From positions 11,919,810-11,983,809 of the forward strand of contig CM055106.1 of the NCBI GenBank assembly GCA_029204225.1: a stretch of DNA of 64,000 nucleotides. The letters run 5' to 3'. The notes under the pieces are model-generated. The model made no database searches. It had not been told where the DNA came from and worked only from the letters and a program-made list of their open reading frames with translations. The position numbers and the translations under genes were made by a program. The first letter of the stretch is position 1. Each line of letters starts with the position of its first letter. This document shows, piece by piece, positions 54,521 to 64,000 of the stretch. The stretch is from Diphasiastrum complanatum (taxonomy: Eukaryota > Streptophyta > Lycopodiopsida > Lycopodiales > Lycopodiaceae).

Positions 54521-55512
54521 ATGGGATCAGTTACCAAGGAGGATGTGGAGTCTACCCTCACGGCCAAGCTGCAACCAGCGCATCTGGTGAGCTCTTTCTT
54601 TCATTTTTCCTTTGCTTTGGTCGGACTGAGGTTAATGGTAGTGAACTGTGTGGAATATGTTTCCAGAATTTCGCATGATTGCTTGTTCTGCGTATCTGAG
54701 ATTCAACAGTTTTTGTATGTTCTGATTTTAAGCTTAGTTTCTAGGCGTTCGTTTCAAAGATTCCTTCAGAAGTCTATTATGTTTTAGCATCTCTGGCTGT
54801 TATAGTAATTTGTTTCCATGTGTTTTTTCTTTGTTTCTACTTCACAAGCTTGAGGTATTATGATCTTTACAGATTGATACTATCTATTAGTGTAGTCTTT
54901 TTATTTTAATGTCATTTATGCATTTACGTCCATTTGTAACACTCTTGGAGCCTGCTTGAATAGGGTTGATACGGAATCAGTTCCACAATCAAAGGAAAAG
55001 GGAGCTTTTTGAGAGATTTTCATCTTATGTTGCTCTCGATTTTTAACGCTTTCAAGATCGTCTAGCTAGTCCTCAAGATGATGCTATGAGATTTTTCATT
55101 TCACTATTTTTAACTTTATGAGTTTCTTTCCGGGGAATTCTTCTTGGACATGCGGTCTGCTCACAGACAGTGGTTGATACATCCGGCGGGTAAGTAAATT
55201 TCCAAGTTTTCATTTATCTGATGTTTCTTGCTTGCTTGACTCGTCTTAATAATCCAGTTATGAGATGAGTGCTCTCGATGCTTTCAGTTTGTATGCTTTG
55301 TTTGAGGTCAAGTAGTCGGATCTTATTCCAGATGTGGCGCCAGTTTTGATATCGAAATAGCTTCGGCAAGTTTTGAAGGCAAACGGTTGCTAGAACGGCA
55401 CCGATTGGTGAATACAGCTCTGACAGAAGAGCTGAAGCAAATTCACGCTTTGTCTATAAGCAAAGCACTCACACCTCAACAATGGCAAGATCAGCATCCG
55501 AGCACTGAATAG
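54521..55512 (+). CDS. BolA-family protein (three exons, intact)
   Basis: Exons 54521-54586, 55167-55189 (23 nt) and 55332-55512, with GT...AG introns of 580 and 142 bp (GTGAGC...CACAG; GTAAGT...TCCAG). The spliced frame gives 89 residues, the usual length of a cytosolic BolA2-type protein. It starts MGSVTKEDVES (helix). It continues with TVVDTSGG across the micro-exon, CGASFDIEIAS, the hallmark FEGKRLLERHRLVN, then IHALSISKALTPQQW and a short tail. The Gly-Gly-Cys-Gly and the His of RHR, candidate iron-sulfur ligands, are present. BolA proteins partner monothiol glutaredoxins in cytosolic/nuclear Fe-S handling. No transit peptide is visible, which argues against the organellar BolA1/BolA4 types. 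The start codon is supported by context and length. There are no stops, unlike every neighbour. It is the only clear host gene here. Confidence 0.93.
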
Positions 55513-57060
55513 TTTTGGAATGTGGTCGAGGATGTGTATCTGAATAGGTCTAAAATCTAGACTTCCCTACTTCAGTAATTACAAATTTGGAGTTTCGTAT
55601 TATGTATTGGAACCAAGTGGTTGGATTATTGTAAGAACTCTGAGAATGCTGTCAATATGAATTGGTCAAGCCTTCTACAAGTGATATTTGTTATACAACC
55701 AGCCTTCTGTCGGTAAATAGCATTCTTAAAGAGATTGTTTTGGTCTCTAATTTGTCGTCTCTGTTCTCGAGGATTCATGCCTACAAGAAATTTTAACCGT
55801 GGAGTTTTAAAGTATCGTATGAGTATGGTCTTTGAGGTGTCATTCAGGTGTCATTTTTGTCTTAAAGCACTCAAAATCATATTAACAAAAAGATTTAGAG
55901 TCAGCTTCTCTTTTTCTGTATTATCTTTCATCAGATTGCAATAGAGCATGACCTTTGACGAAGTCACAAAGATCCATCTTCTGTTTTTCTCTTTATGACA
56001 TATCCTTACCTTCTAGGAAGATGTATGCTTTGGTGCCAACCAAGAATTTGCAATCAAGAGATATTCTAAAGCCATGCTATGATACTCAATTGTTCATTGT
56101 CCTTGATTGGACATTCGTATTTCTCTTGTTTTCAATATAATTTGAATTATAATGGTTCAAATATTGTTAACATTGCAAAATCATATCTTCTTTGTTTAAC
56201 TTGTAGATTGTAGTTTGTGGAAGTTGCCACTTGCTTGTAATCGATTTTGAAGCATTCATTTATTGCTACTCTTATGCAAGTAGCTTACATTGTTATTTGG
56301 TTTTTATCTAAGCTTTGGAGTTGGTAACCCAACACATACATAAGCATAGTCAAGCCCCTTTTGACTTCCATAGTAGCCTAAAACAATGATGTAGCCTACT
56401 CTAAACTAGGTCTCGATTTTGATCCCTTAATTTTTAGCAAAACATACGTTGGAAGCCTTTTTCTCACTCACATTTTTGATGTCTAACAAGGTATTTCCTA
56501 CTCATATTTCAAGTAGGTCTTTTATCCTATTAATAACTATTAAGAATTAGCCAAAAAAGCTCTAATCTACTTGCAATACCATTATGCATAATCATGATTA
56601 TGTTAAGGTGCACTAACATACCTAGATGAATTTATTGTATCATATTTTGTTTTTGCACAAAATGTGTATTATACTAAAAGGATGTAATAATGCCTTTTAG
56701 TAGACAAAGAGGGACTAACTTTTGTATTAGTAAAGGTGCAAGGATTAGACTCGACAATTAGATTGACAATAAGTACTTTTCAATGTTTGAGTTTGTATGC
56801 AATAGTGCAAAACATTTTGCATTCAGATTTAATCCATTTATGTTAATGTTTGGCTTTTAGCCATGTCCACCAATATTTGTTACACTCAAAAGTCTCAAGG
56901 TGTAAGTTGCAATTGATTTTTTTGCAATATAGGCAAGAAATGTGGTAGGTGGCTACAAAAAGCATTTAATTTCGACTCAAGATTAAGCTCAATTTTATGC
57001 AAACCAAAGTCACTCACCTTAAGAGTTTGAGTTCAAAAATTAAGGATCTTATGATCCCCC
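55513..57060 (+). other. 3' flank of the BolA gene, no further gene
   Basis: The first several hundred bases are presumably the 3' UTR. No strong polyadenylation signal stands out. Beyond that the sequence is AT-rich with no recognisable domain up to the copia RNase H at 57066. Confidence 0.4.
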
Positions 57061-57065
57061 AATTT

Positions 57066-57296
57066 AGTCCAATCATACTCCATTGCGACAATTAGAGCTG
57101 AATTACTCTATTTCTAAACCCACGAACTCATTCTATAACTAAACACATCGAAGTTCAATTTCATTTCCTTCAAGAGAAACAAAGTTACTGTCCAACTGAC
57201 AGTATGTTGGCTAATATCTTGACTAAACCTCTGTCGAGTGTAAAGCATATTGTATTATGTAGCTTGCTAAATTTCATTCAGGATCCTAGGAGTTAA
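57066..57296 (+). pseudogene. Ty1/copia RNase H C-terminal end (family A)
   Basis: The plus-strand reading gives ILHCDN-stop-S-stop-ITLFLNP, where the family has DNQSAI. THSITKHIEVQFHFLQEK, DSMLANILTKPL and a stop at 57294-57296 follow. The catalytic Asp of HCDN is present, but a TAG and a TGA disrupt the motif. It stands 13 bp before the LTR start with the polypurine tract AAAGGGGAG between, so it is the natural 3' end of the element. Confidence 0.8.
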
Positions 57297-57309
57297 GCTT
57301 AAAGGGGAG

Positions 57310-58163
57310 TGTTGGAGTTAATCTTCACTCCGACTCACCCGAATTCGATTCTTCAGCACAACTACACTATGTAAATATACTCTTTCTCTACAATGGCATG
57401 CAACCTTACTCGCATAAGTCGAACGACCTATGCAATATATCGACTTGAAGCAGAAACAGGATTGACTTCGTCGAAGTCCATGTCATCGACTTTATCGACT
57501 CAACTTCGTCGACATCCTGACATCAAACTCCATCGACATCGACATCTTCTCAAGAGCAAGCCAGTTGACTCGACTTGCCTGAAGTCTTCGACAATCGTCG
57601 ATTGTTACCATTCAAAATGGAGCTCTTCCTCTGCCCTGTCCGACACAGATCGCGTCATAGCTCATTTCAGTACTTTGCAGTAACTGCATTACTTCACACT
57701 TGTTGCCCACATAGTTGTTATAACTGTTGCATGTATATACATAATGACAACACATGATATATATATATATATATATATATATAGATGCAAGTGAGTCACA
57801 TGAATGAATGTAATCAAAGTCAATTAGTGGAAGCATGATTTAGAGTTCCTTCGTGAACTCCATTGTATCAAAATTATCTGATTCCATAGGATCAGAGATC
57901 TTAGAGAGAGTGAAAGTAATCCAAGAAGTAGAGTAGTATTCAATCTGTAACTAGCGTAGTAAGATCACAACACACGATGCGCTATTACTGTGAACCATTC
58001 TCGGGCACAGGATCGTGATCTGATAGTTGTATTCACAACAACTTAATTCAGATTCTCTATTTTCTTATGTGTGTTCCATTGTGAATGCTTTTTGATAATT
58101 TATGTCTCGTACACTGATACTCGCTCCATGACTCACTCGAAATATCTAATCTCGAAAAAAACA
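57310..58163 (+). mobile_element. 3' LTR of a plus-strand copia element (family A)
   Basis: It starts TGTTGGAGTTAATC right after the polypurine tract (57301-57309) and is inferred to end AAAACA near 58163. It is homologous to the minus-strand LTR at 28618-29458. It contains a long TCGAC/GTCGA-rich segment (57440-57610) and an (AT) run at 57757-57782. The homology stops near 58150, which sets the approximate end. Confidence 0.8.
57757..57782 (+). repeat. (AT)n microsatellite
   Basis: Thirteen AT repeats inside the copia LTR; absent from the related LTR at 28618-29458. Confidence 0.95.
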
Positions 58164-58387
58164 TGGTTGTCTTAGACGCCTAACTGTTTCTCTCCCTTCA
58201 TGGTTGTCTTCGACACCTACAAGATATTTCTCCCATAGATCTAAGTTATATATATAATCTGGTAAAGATCCTATTATATTTGCATGTTGATTTCTCTCTA
58301 ATCATTCTGCATCCATACATAGAAACCCAACAAGCTGATATCAAAACAGTAGAAACCCAATAGAAATGGTCGCTCCACTTGCCACAC
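58164..58387 (-). mobile_element. Possible short LTR of a minus-strand element
   Basis: On the minus strand it begins TGTGGCAAGTGG at 58387, right after a purine tract (AAGGAGGGAAGG, about 58392-58405), and reaches the neighbouring copia LTR. Two imperfect copies of CATGGTTGTCTT(A/C)GAC lie at 58162 and 58199. The far border is guessed. Confidence 0.35.
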
Positions 58388-58453
58388 TAATATTCCTTCC
58401 CTCCTTAAAATCATTTGCGTCAGAAAATGATGTACCCATCAGGGAGGGACCAA

Positions 58454-59113
58454 TCATACCGATAGTGGCATAGAGAGAACATCCTTCATTTTCGTCGATT
58501 TCTTCACTCTTATAGGTATCTTCATAGGCCGTCTTTTGAGTTCTTCGAGATCATAAAATTGATCCATGGTCTCATGCTGGTCTTCTATTCCATGTCGGAC
58601 CTGTTGTTGCTCACCCACACTTATTGCTTCAAACTGATCTTCAGTAGCAAACTAGAATTGATCTTGACCTTGATAATCACCATCATTGAACTCTAGCTCA
58701 TCCTGACCACTGAATGGTTCAATTGCTTCATCTATAGAGCAATCTTCAATGACTGGTTCGTGTTGTTCTTTGTTTTGCTGATCGTTGTTGAAATGTTCAG
58801 TGCTATGGTCAAGTTCAGAAGTGTCATTGTAGTCCTAATACTAATCATCATTAGCAAAATCGTCGTTCTGGTCTTGATACTGATTGTCATCAACGAGCTC
58901 GTCGCCTTGCTCATAATCTTTGATGTAATCGTCACCTTGATCCCAATATTCCTCCCCATCATTGTCATAACTGTCATTATAGTATGACTGATTGTCATCC
59001 TCTTGCTCATAATTCCAATTCATTGGAATTTGTAATTGTGGATTGCAAACTTGGGATGAACTTTGAAATGGTATGGAACCTAGATTTAACAAGGTGCAGT
59101 TAAGCAGTGACAA
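58454..59113 (-). pseudogene. Acidic Asp/Glu/Gln-rich ORF, unrecognised
   Basis: One minus-strand frame runs from Met 59113 to a TGA at 58454 (about 220 codons) with three TAG codons near 58830-58843 and 58651. The sequence is strongly acidic and polar: NWNYEQEDDNQSYYNDSYDN, GEEYWDQGDDY, DNQYQDQNDD, PFSGQDELEFNDGDYQGQDQ. It ends in a basic segment, LEELKRRPMKIPIRVKKSTK. The TAG codons fit glutamine sites in a Gln-rich protein. The reading ends about 45 bp before a polypurine-like tract, so it may be the last coding part of a retroelement. No enzymatic motif is present, and I do not know its function. Confidence 0.45.
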
Positions 59114-60399
59114 TAGGCATGAATTTTAAATTAGAGAAAATACAAAGAACTTCGAAGGGGGTCAAATATTGGTACAAAAAGACTTCTACATTGTCAATCT
59201 TGTTGAGCTGATGAATTTTGCTTTTCATGGCATCGAAATTCGAGCTCAAATAGATGAGATACAGTAATTTAAAGAAATAAATTATAAAATGTGTACAACT
59301 TAGGACAAATGGGCCTAAAACAAATATTAATGACAAAAATGATGACCACTGTACTCAGCACAATGAACTGAGCAATTTTCATTTTTACAACACTGAATTC
59401 CGACGTTAAAACGAAAAATATATAGAGGTTTGGAAATGTAAAATGGAGGAACTTAGAAATAGGGCCCTTTTTTGAAAATTTTGGTTTTCTTGGAGCATTG
59501 GACAGCTGAAGAAACGAAAACCGTAAGAAAATCATGGAATTTGACAGTATTTTTTTTTCTTTCGATTACTTGGATGAACTTCCCATGTGTTCGCAGAAGA
59601 AACACAGACCCTAAATGTTTTTTGGAAAAAACCAGAAATTGTTTTTTCGTCGAACACCTGAATGGAAGGTGAGGGAAGAATATTCGAGGAATATTTTTGC
59701 GGACTATTCCGAGGACAACAAGGCGGAGGTCTCTGGTACTCTTCCACAAAGAGAAAAAAAGAGAGAGATGGGGGCCGTCGGATCTGGGCGTTGAGTTTGA
59801 TGGTCGGATGTGTTTTTTTTTCTTTTAAAGCCTTCAAAATGAAAAATCTGAAATTTTTTACAAAGGGACAAAACTTCCAAAATGAAATTTTGAAGTCCTT
59901 CTCTCCCAAAAATCCTACCAAAACTAGGATTTGACCTCTTTCACAAAAATTGCCATAACTTTGTCAATTCTTAACCAAATTGGTTGGAAATTGGCTCAGA
60001 TTCAAGTTGAAACTGAGATCTACATCCTATAAAATTATAGTAAAAAAGACTGCAAAAACTATCACTAACTAAAATTTGGAATGAAATCACAAAAATGGCC
60101 ATAACTTGGTCATTATAGCTCTAAATCAAAAAATCTCAGTACCTCCAAAAAGCTAAAAGAAAGATCTACTAGTATAAAACAAGAGACTACAAAAAAAAAA
60201 AAAATGAGAATGTAAAAAGTGGAACCAAAACATTCTGAAAATCGAAAATAAAACAAGAAACTCGTGAAGAAAGGACCACCAAACCTTAGCATTAAAACAT
60301 ATAATCCATTCATGAACATCAAATTACAATATAAATACAAGAAATCAAGAAAACTAGTCAAAAATCAAGAAGATAGAAAAAGATAGCAAAACTATAGGG
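59114..60399. other. AT-rich leader-like stretch
   Basis: No recognisable protein. Two similar phrases, CATAACTTTGTCAATT (about 59953) and CCATAACTTGGTCATT (about 60100), lie in a context that recalls the leaders and LTRs of some gypsy elements. Confidence 0.35.
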
Positions 60400-61400
60400 C
60401 CTATTTCTAGACCATGATCAAAGCTCTCATGTGATTGTAGGCACATGAACCACCATTTCCATCAAGAAAGCTCTCAAAGAGAAGCTTCAAGATCTCTTAA
60501 AACTCAAAATTATCAAAATGAACAATAGCCTCCAAATTTAGCACGACTTCAGCTATTTATAGTGATCATTTGTGCCTCTACTATAAGTTTGGGGACTTAT
60601 TTGGCTAATTCGGGCCTTACAACCATTATTATAAGTCCGCTATTCACAAATATGGCGCGGTTGTTCTAGCCTCTTCATTAACAATCCTAATGACTAATTC
60701 TAGTCTAATTTAGCTCCATGGCCATATTTGGCAATTTCTTAGTAAGCTCATGGGCTAATTACAGGTAGCACATGACAATTATAGAACATGGTGAGGTTGG
60801 AAAGTAATGGCAGTAGGTAGCAACTTTCAAGTCCTCCTCAAGGATCAAAGTCTAGGATGTCAAATCAATAGAACTAAAGGGAACAGATGGTGGATCAGAC
60901 CTACCCAACCAACCTAGATAAAAATGATCTAGTCCCCAAGCTATGGACCAAGGCAATGACTCAATAGGAGAGATGCCATACCAGAAGCATGTAGCTACAA
61001 TCCACCAAAATCAAGTTCTCGTCATGGAGAGGCCTATGGATATACTTATACCCTCCAAGGTTGCAACCCAACTAGGAGTGATATGAGACCTCTCATTAAG
61101 ATACATCAGCAACCAGATTGACGACTTATCTATGGGTCACTACTAGTTCCATATACGTCCACTATCATGATTTTTCTACATGCCATGAGTTTCCCAACAC
61201 CTCATAATCATAATTAATCTATAGGTCAAGGTAGGCCTACTGACCTCATTATCATTTTAGGCCAAATCACTTGGAGTAGGCCGATACCCTAAACCGTAAA
61301 CCTAGAATGTGAAGACAAAAATTGCTCATGGTAGTGGATGTTACATTCTATTAGATGATGTATCAAGATTCTAGCTTTTGCATATAGATTTTGCTTGATT
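60400..61400 (-). mobile_element. Possible LTR or promoter region (minus strand)
   Basis: On the minus strand CTATAAATAG at 60553-60562 is a good TATA box, followed downstream by a C/T- and A-rich leader. No LTR ends or partner copy were identified. The acidic ORF at 58454-59113 would be transcribed from it. Confidence 0.35.
60553..60562 (-). promoter_or_regulatory. TATA box (minus strand)
   Basis: CTATAAATAG on the minus strand, a near-perfect plant TATA element, 1.4 kb upstream of the acidic ORF. Confidence 0.5.
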
Positions 61401-62519
61401 CAATATTTTGCATTTTTCGTAAAATCCTAAATTTGATAGGATCCATTAAAAACTCAAAATGGGCCCTTTGCGAAAATGCTCTTTTTTATTTCGCACGCTT
61501 TAAACGTTCGAGTGGCCCAAAAAATTGTGTCCATCTGTGACGAACTGTAATAGTACTTGACGGACAAAAATGTTTTTGGCATTCCCGGCCAAAATTTGGA
61601 GATTTCAAAAAATCCTACCAGGTAGAACAAACGATTGTGACTGGACCACCGTAATTGCCCGAATACTCATTTGCTACCCGTATTTGTAAACTCGAGGTTA
61701 ATTTGGATTCAATGTTCATTAACTATAGTTAACTAATCCCCGTAGTTTAGGAACTTCTTGTCATTCTTAGGTATACTTCTCATTTTCTTCATTCTCTTCG
61801 TTCTCATTCGTAATCAGCTTCCATAGACATATTTTGGACTGATGGCGACACATAATTGGAGACCAAGATGAATCATTGATGCTATGAATATTTGCAATGA
61901 AACAAATGCAGAAGTTCAATGAATACCAAGAATATATTGTAAATATTAGTGGATTTTGATGCATCCTTCTTCAAAAGTCTCTTTTCGAAAAAGAAAAAGA
62001 TCATATAACATATATAGAAGCTATTGGAAAGGAAGGATAATGGATTTCAAAGTATCAATAGCTGGTCAATCTATCAGGGTTGTTTTAGTTTAGCATGCTT
62101 ATCTTCACAAAGAGCTCAACATCCAGGATTTGAATCCAGATGATAGAAGAAAATACAATTGTAAGTATGTGATTACTATGTACATATTCAAATTAATTTT
62201 TTTTTGTATTAGCATTTTCTTTATATTAAATTTTTCTCACAATATTTTTGTTGGTTTTGCATATTTATATCCATCAAATTTCGTTGAATGGCAATTCTCT
62301 GTCCCATCGGATCGGCGCGCGTGTGCACAAAGTTGCTGTTGTAAAGCTACCTTTACAAGCTTTACTTCCGGCGCCATCGGCGCCAACAGCGCCCCTGCTG
62401 CTCCCGGTGCCACTGTGACCAGAATCCAGCCGGCGCCAAGTTCCTATGGCTGAAAATCTTTGATCGGTTCTAGCGGAGTCCAGAGAGCTCAGATCGATGT
62501 GCAATCACCTCACACGATC
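61401..62519. other. No recognisable gene; one GC-rich island
   Basis: AT-rich, apart from about 62330-62455, which is GC-rich and contains GGCGCCATCGGCGCCAACAG and CCGGCGCC repeats. Open frames there are Ala/Ser/Gly-rich on both strands with no domain. Confidence 0.4.
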
Positions 62520-62644
62520 TAGGCATGATTAAAGGAAGCCTGGGGATCAATAAAATCTAGAGAGAGAAAATGACTTTCTAGAAAGAGAAAATTTTAGAGA
62601 GAGAAAAACGTGCTTTATTAGCTTGGGTAGAGTGCTTGGTATGA

Positions 62645-62669
62645 GGGGGGGGGGGGGGGGGGGGGGGGG
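62645..62669 (+). repeat. G homopolymer, 25 bases
   Basis: Twenty-five consecutive G. Length may be affected by sequencing error. Confidence 0.9.
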
Positions 62670-63590
62670 TGCCGAATCACACCAATACTATAGGGGAGTG
62701 CGGGTTGCGACTCAGGGCAAGCTCCAACCAAGTCTCAGCCTCCCTTGCTGGAATGTTGTCATGGCTCTCGCCTTGGCATGCTAGCGCCCCGGAGACTAGG
62801 GTCGGTCACACACTTGAAATGTAACCTTCTCAGATTTATCAATAAAGTGGGATTTTCCTCAAACTGACTCTGATTACCTTCTGGGTTTCAGTGTTCGGTA
62901 AAAGCGCCAGTTGTAAGGCCGCTTCCAAATTTTTAAGTTGGCACATAGCTGAGGGTTGTATCACGGGATGCCAGCGGTATGCCGTCAGGACCATTCGGTC
63001 CGTGGCGCTAGCGGTATGCTGTCGGGACCATTTGGTCCAAGAACTGGTTGTCTCCATATCTGTCGCGGCTTGTGGTTCTGAGTGTTCCTTGCATGAACGT
63101 GAATGGGTTAAGCTCTTGGGGAACAGGCTCTAACCTGTCGGCTGAGTTGGATGGCTTGCTTGGGTGGAAGTTACCTGTTTATGGCTGTCCAGTCTGGCGT
63201 GGTGCCAGGTTGGCTTCCAACGCTCGTGACGAAGCTTTCAGTTTGTTAAGTCTGATGTAAGTCAGACCGCTTGCTTGGAATGGATGTTACTCGTTTGTAA
63301 CAAAGCTTCGAGTTGGTCAAGTTTGATGTATGTCGGGCGGCTTGCTTGGAGGGAAGTCACCCACATCGGGACCCCCGATCTGGCATGGCGCCAGGTTGGA
63401 TCTCAATGTTGGTTTTCGGAACTTCAAGCTGGTTAAGTCTGATCGTTGTTGGCGAGTTGGCTGCTTGTATGTCAAGTGGGTTTGGATGGCAAGAGTTGAA
63501 GGCTGGGAAGCTAAGTCGTGGTTCCCGGCTCCCTTTGGGATGCCTGCGCTACAGTAACAGTGAGACACTGGAAGAGATGCACTGATATTA
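62670..63590 (+). repeat. GC-rich repeat-derived block with internal duplications
   Basis: No recognisable protein. TATGC(C/T)GTC(A/G)GGACCATT(C/T)GGTCC occurs twice (about 62979 and 63015). A longer unit with AAGTCTGAT(G/C)...CGGCTTGCTTGGA...GTTAC and GGCGTGGTGCCAGGTTGG / GGCATGGCGCCAGGTTGG recurs two or three times between 63120 and 63440. An AATAAAG motif lies at 62840. It looks like a terminal region of a repeat element, but no ends were found. Confidence 0.5.
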
Positions 63591-64000
63591 TGAAATATAT
63601 GTAATGTTAAGTGTGAAGTAGGGTTAGGTTTAGGGCTTAACTAGGAAGTGTTTACTTAGCCTTGGGAGTAGCAAAGTTCTTGCTTAGGCCATTGTTCGTT
63701 GTTTCAAGTCTTTGGATCGAATCTGAGTCTTCATACTTTTCGCATTACTGATCTTTGTTTTTTGGACAATCACACACTTCGAAATCTTTGCAAATTATAA
63801 TCAAATTTCAAATCTTTGCCAAAGTGAGAAATCTAGAATATTCTCTTTAAAAATTAGAAAATTTTCTTTAAAGTTTCATCTTATCCGTGCTAATATCAAT
63901 TCAACGCGCGAAAGCCCAAAAAGATGTAAAATCTATTTTGTCTATTGTCCATACTTATCAAATCAATGTGCGAACAACCAAGTCAAGGACTAGGAGTCAT
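63591..64000. other. No recognisable feature
   Basis: AT-rich end of the window. A short TAGGGTTAGGTTTAGGG (about 63618-63634) resembles two plant telomere units but is too short to interpret. Confidence 0.4.

Noticed and set aside
58318-58350. CCAACA plus AGCTGATATCAAAAC as the end of a 1.02-kb copia LTR with a primer site
   Set aside because: The related LTR at 28618 loses similarity at about 58150, so the longer LTR is not supported; the motif match to a primer site is weak.
60113-60361. Phe/Leu-rich minus-strand frame resembling a membrane protein
   Set aside because: Explained by AT-rich composition; no conserved motif, start context or homologous neighbour.
62891-63133. Cys/Ser-rich open frame in the GC-rich block
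   Set aside because: Overlaps open frames on the other strand and spans an imperfect tandem duplication; no recognisable motif.
63618-63634. Interstitial telomere repeat
   Set aside because: Only two imperfect units; expected by chance or as part of a promoter-like sequence.

Overview
This window looks like nuclear DNA of a land plant with a large, transposon-packed genome. Nearly everything I can recognise is a plant-type retroelement: Ty3/gypsy elements with initiator-Met or Asp-type primer sites, and Ty1/copia elements with polypurine-tract/LTR junctions. There are no bacterial-style operons. The one host gene I can reconstruct has spliceosomal introns. The restriction-like-endonuclease LINE at 33.8-37.3 kb is a type I associate more with non-angiosperm lineages, so a fern, lycophyte, bryophyte or gymnosperm is plausible, but the species cannot be named from the sequence.

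Layout. 0-5.6 kb: a copia-type 3' LTR, then a chimeric minus-strand gypsy remnant with its own primer site and LTR. 7.1-10 kb: a plus-strand Tat/Athila-like gag remnant with an Asp-type primer site and three zinc knuckles. 10-20.6 kb: a long gypsy element (gag, protease, RT, RNase H, integrase) embedded in degenerate CTCRACCGACG tandem repeats, with part of gag inverted and an unexplained 141-aa ORF beyond it. 20.6-22.5 kb: a minus-strand gypsy RT/RNase H piece, two long CT microsatellites and a 55-bp tandem repeat. 24.5-27.1 kb: a possible DNA transposon, made of a three-exon gene and a dense cluster of GCGTGGATAATCCACGC palindromes. 27-33 kb: copia fragments and LTRs. 33.8-37.3 kb: the LINE with a C-terminal restriction-like endonuclease, next to an unrecognised decayed gene; together they appear to split a copia element. 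40.8-47.3 kb: a gypsy element entered by a copia element. 47.3-49.9 kb: a gypsy element with an intact extra ORF downstream of pol. 50-54 kb: small fragments, including a second, deleted copy of the LINE. 54.5-55.5 kb: an intact BolA-family gene in three exons, one of only 23 nt. 57-64 kb: a copia 3' end and LTR, a minus-strand acidic ORF, and GC-rich repeats.

Most transposon ORFs are broken. Many stops sit where glutamine, arginine or tryptophan is expected (CAG/CAA to TAG/TAA, CGA to TGA, TGG to TAG/TGA), as expected from deamination of methylated cytosine in CHG and CG sites. A comparison of the two LINE copies shows one such change directly. The BolA gene is free of such damage.

Limits: all homology calls rest on motifs recognised by eye. 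LTR ends were inferred from TG...CA ends, polypurine tracts and primer sites, without self-alignment. Where I state no gene, I mean I saw no recognisable protein or structure.
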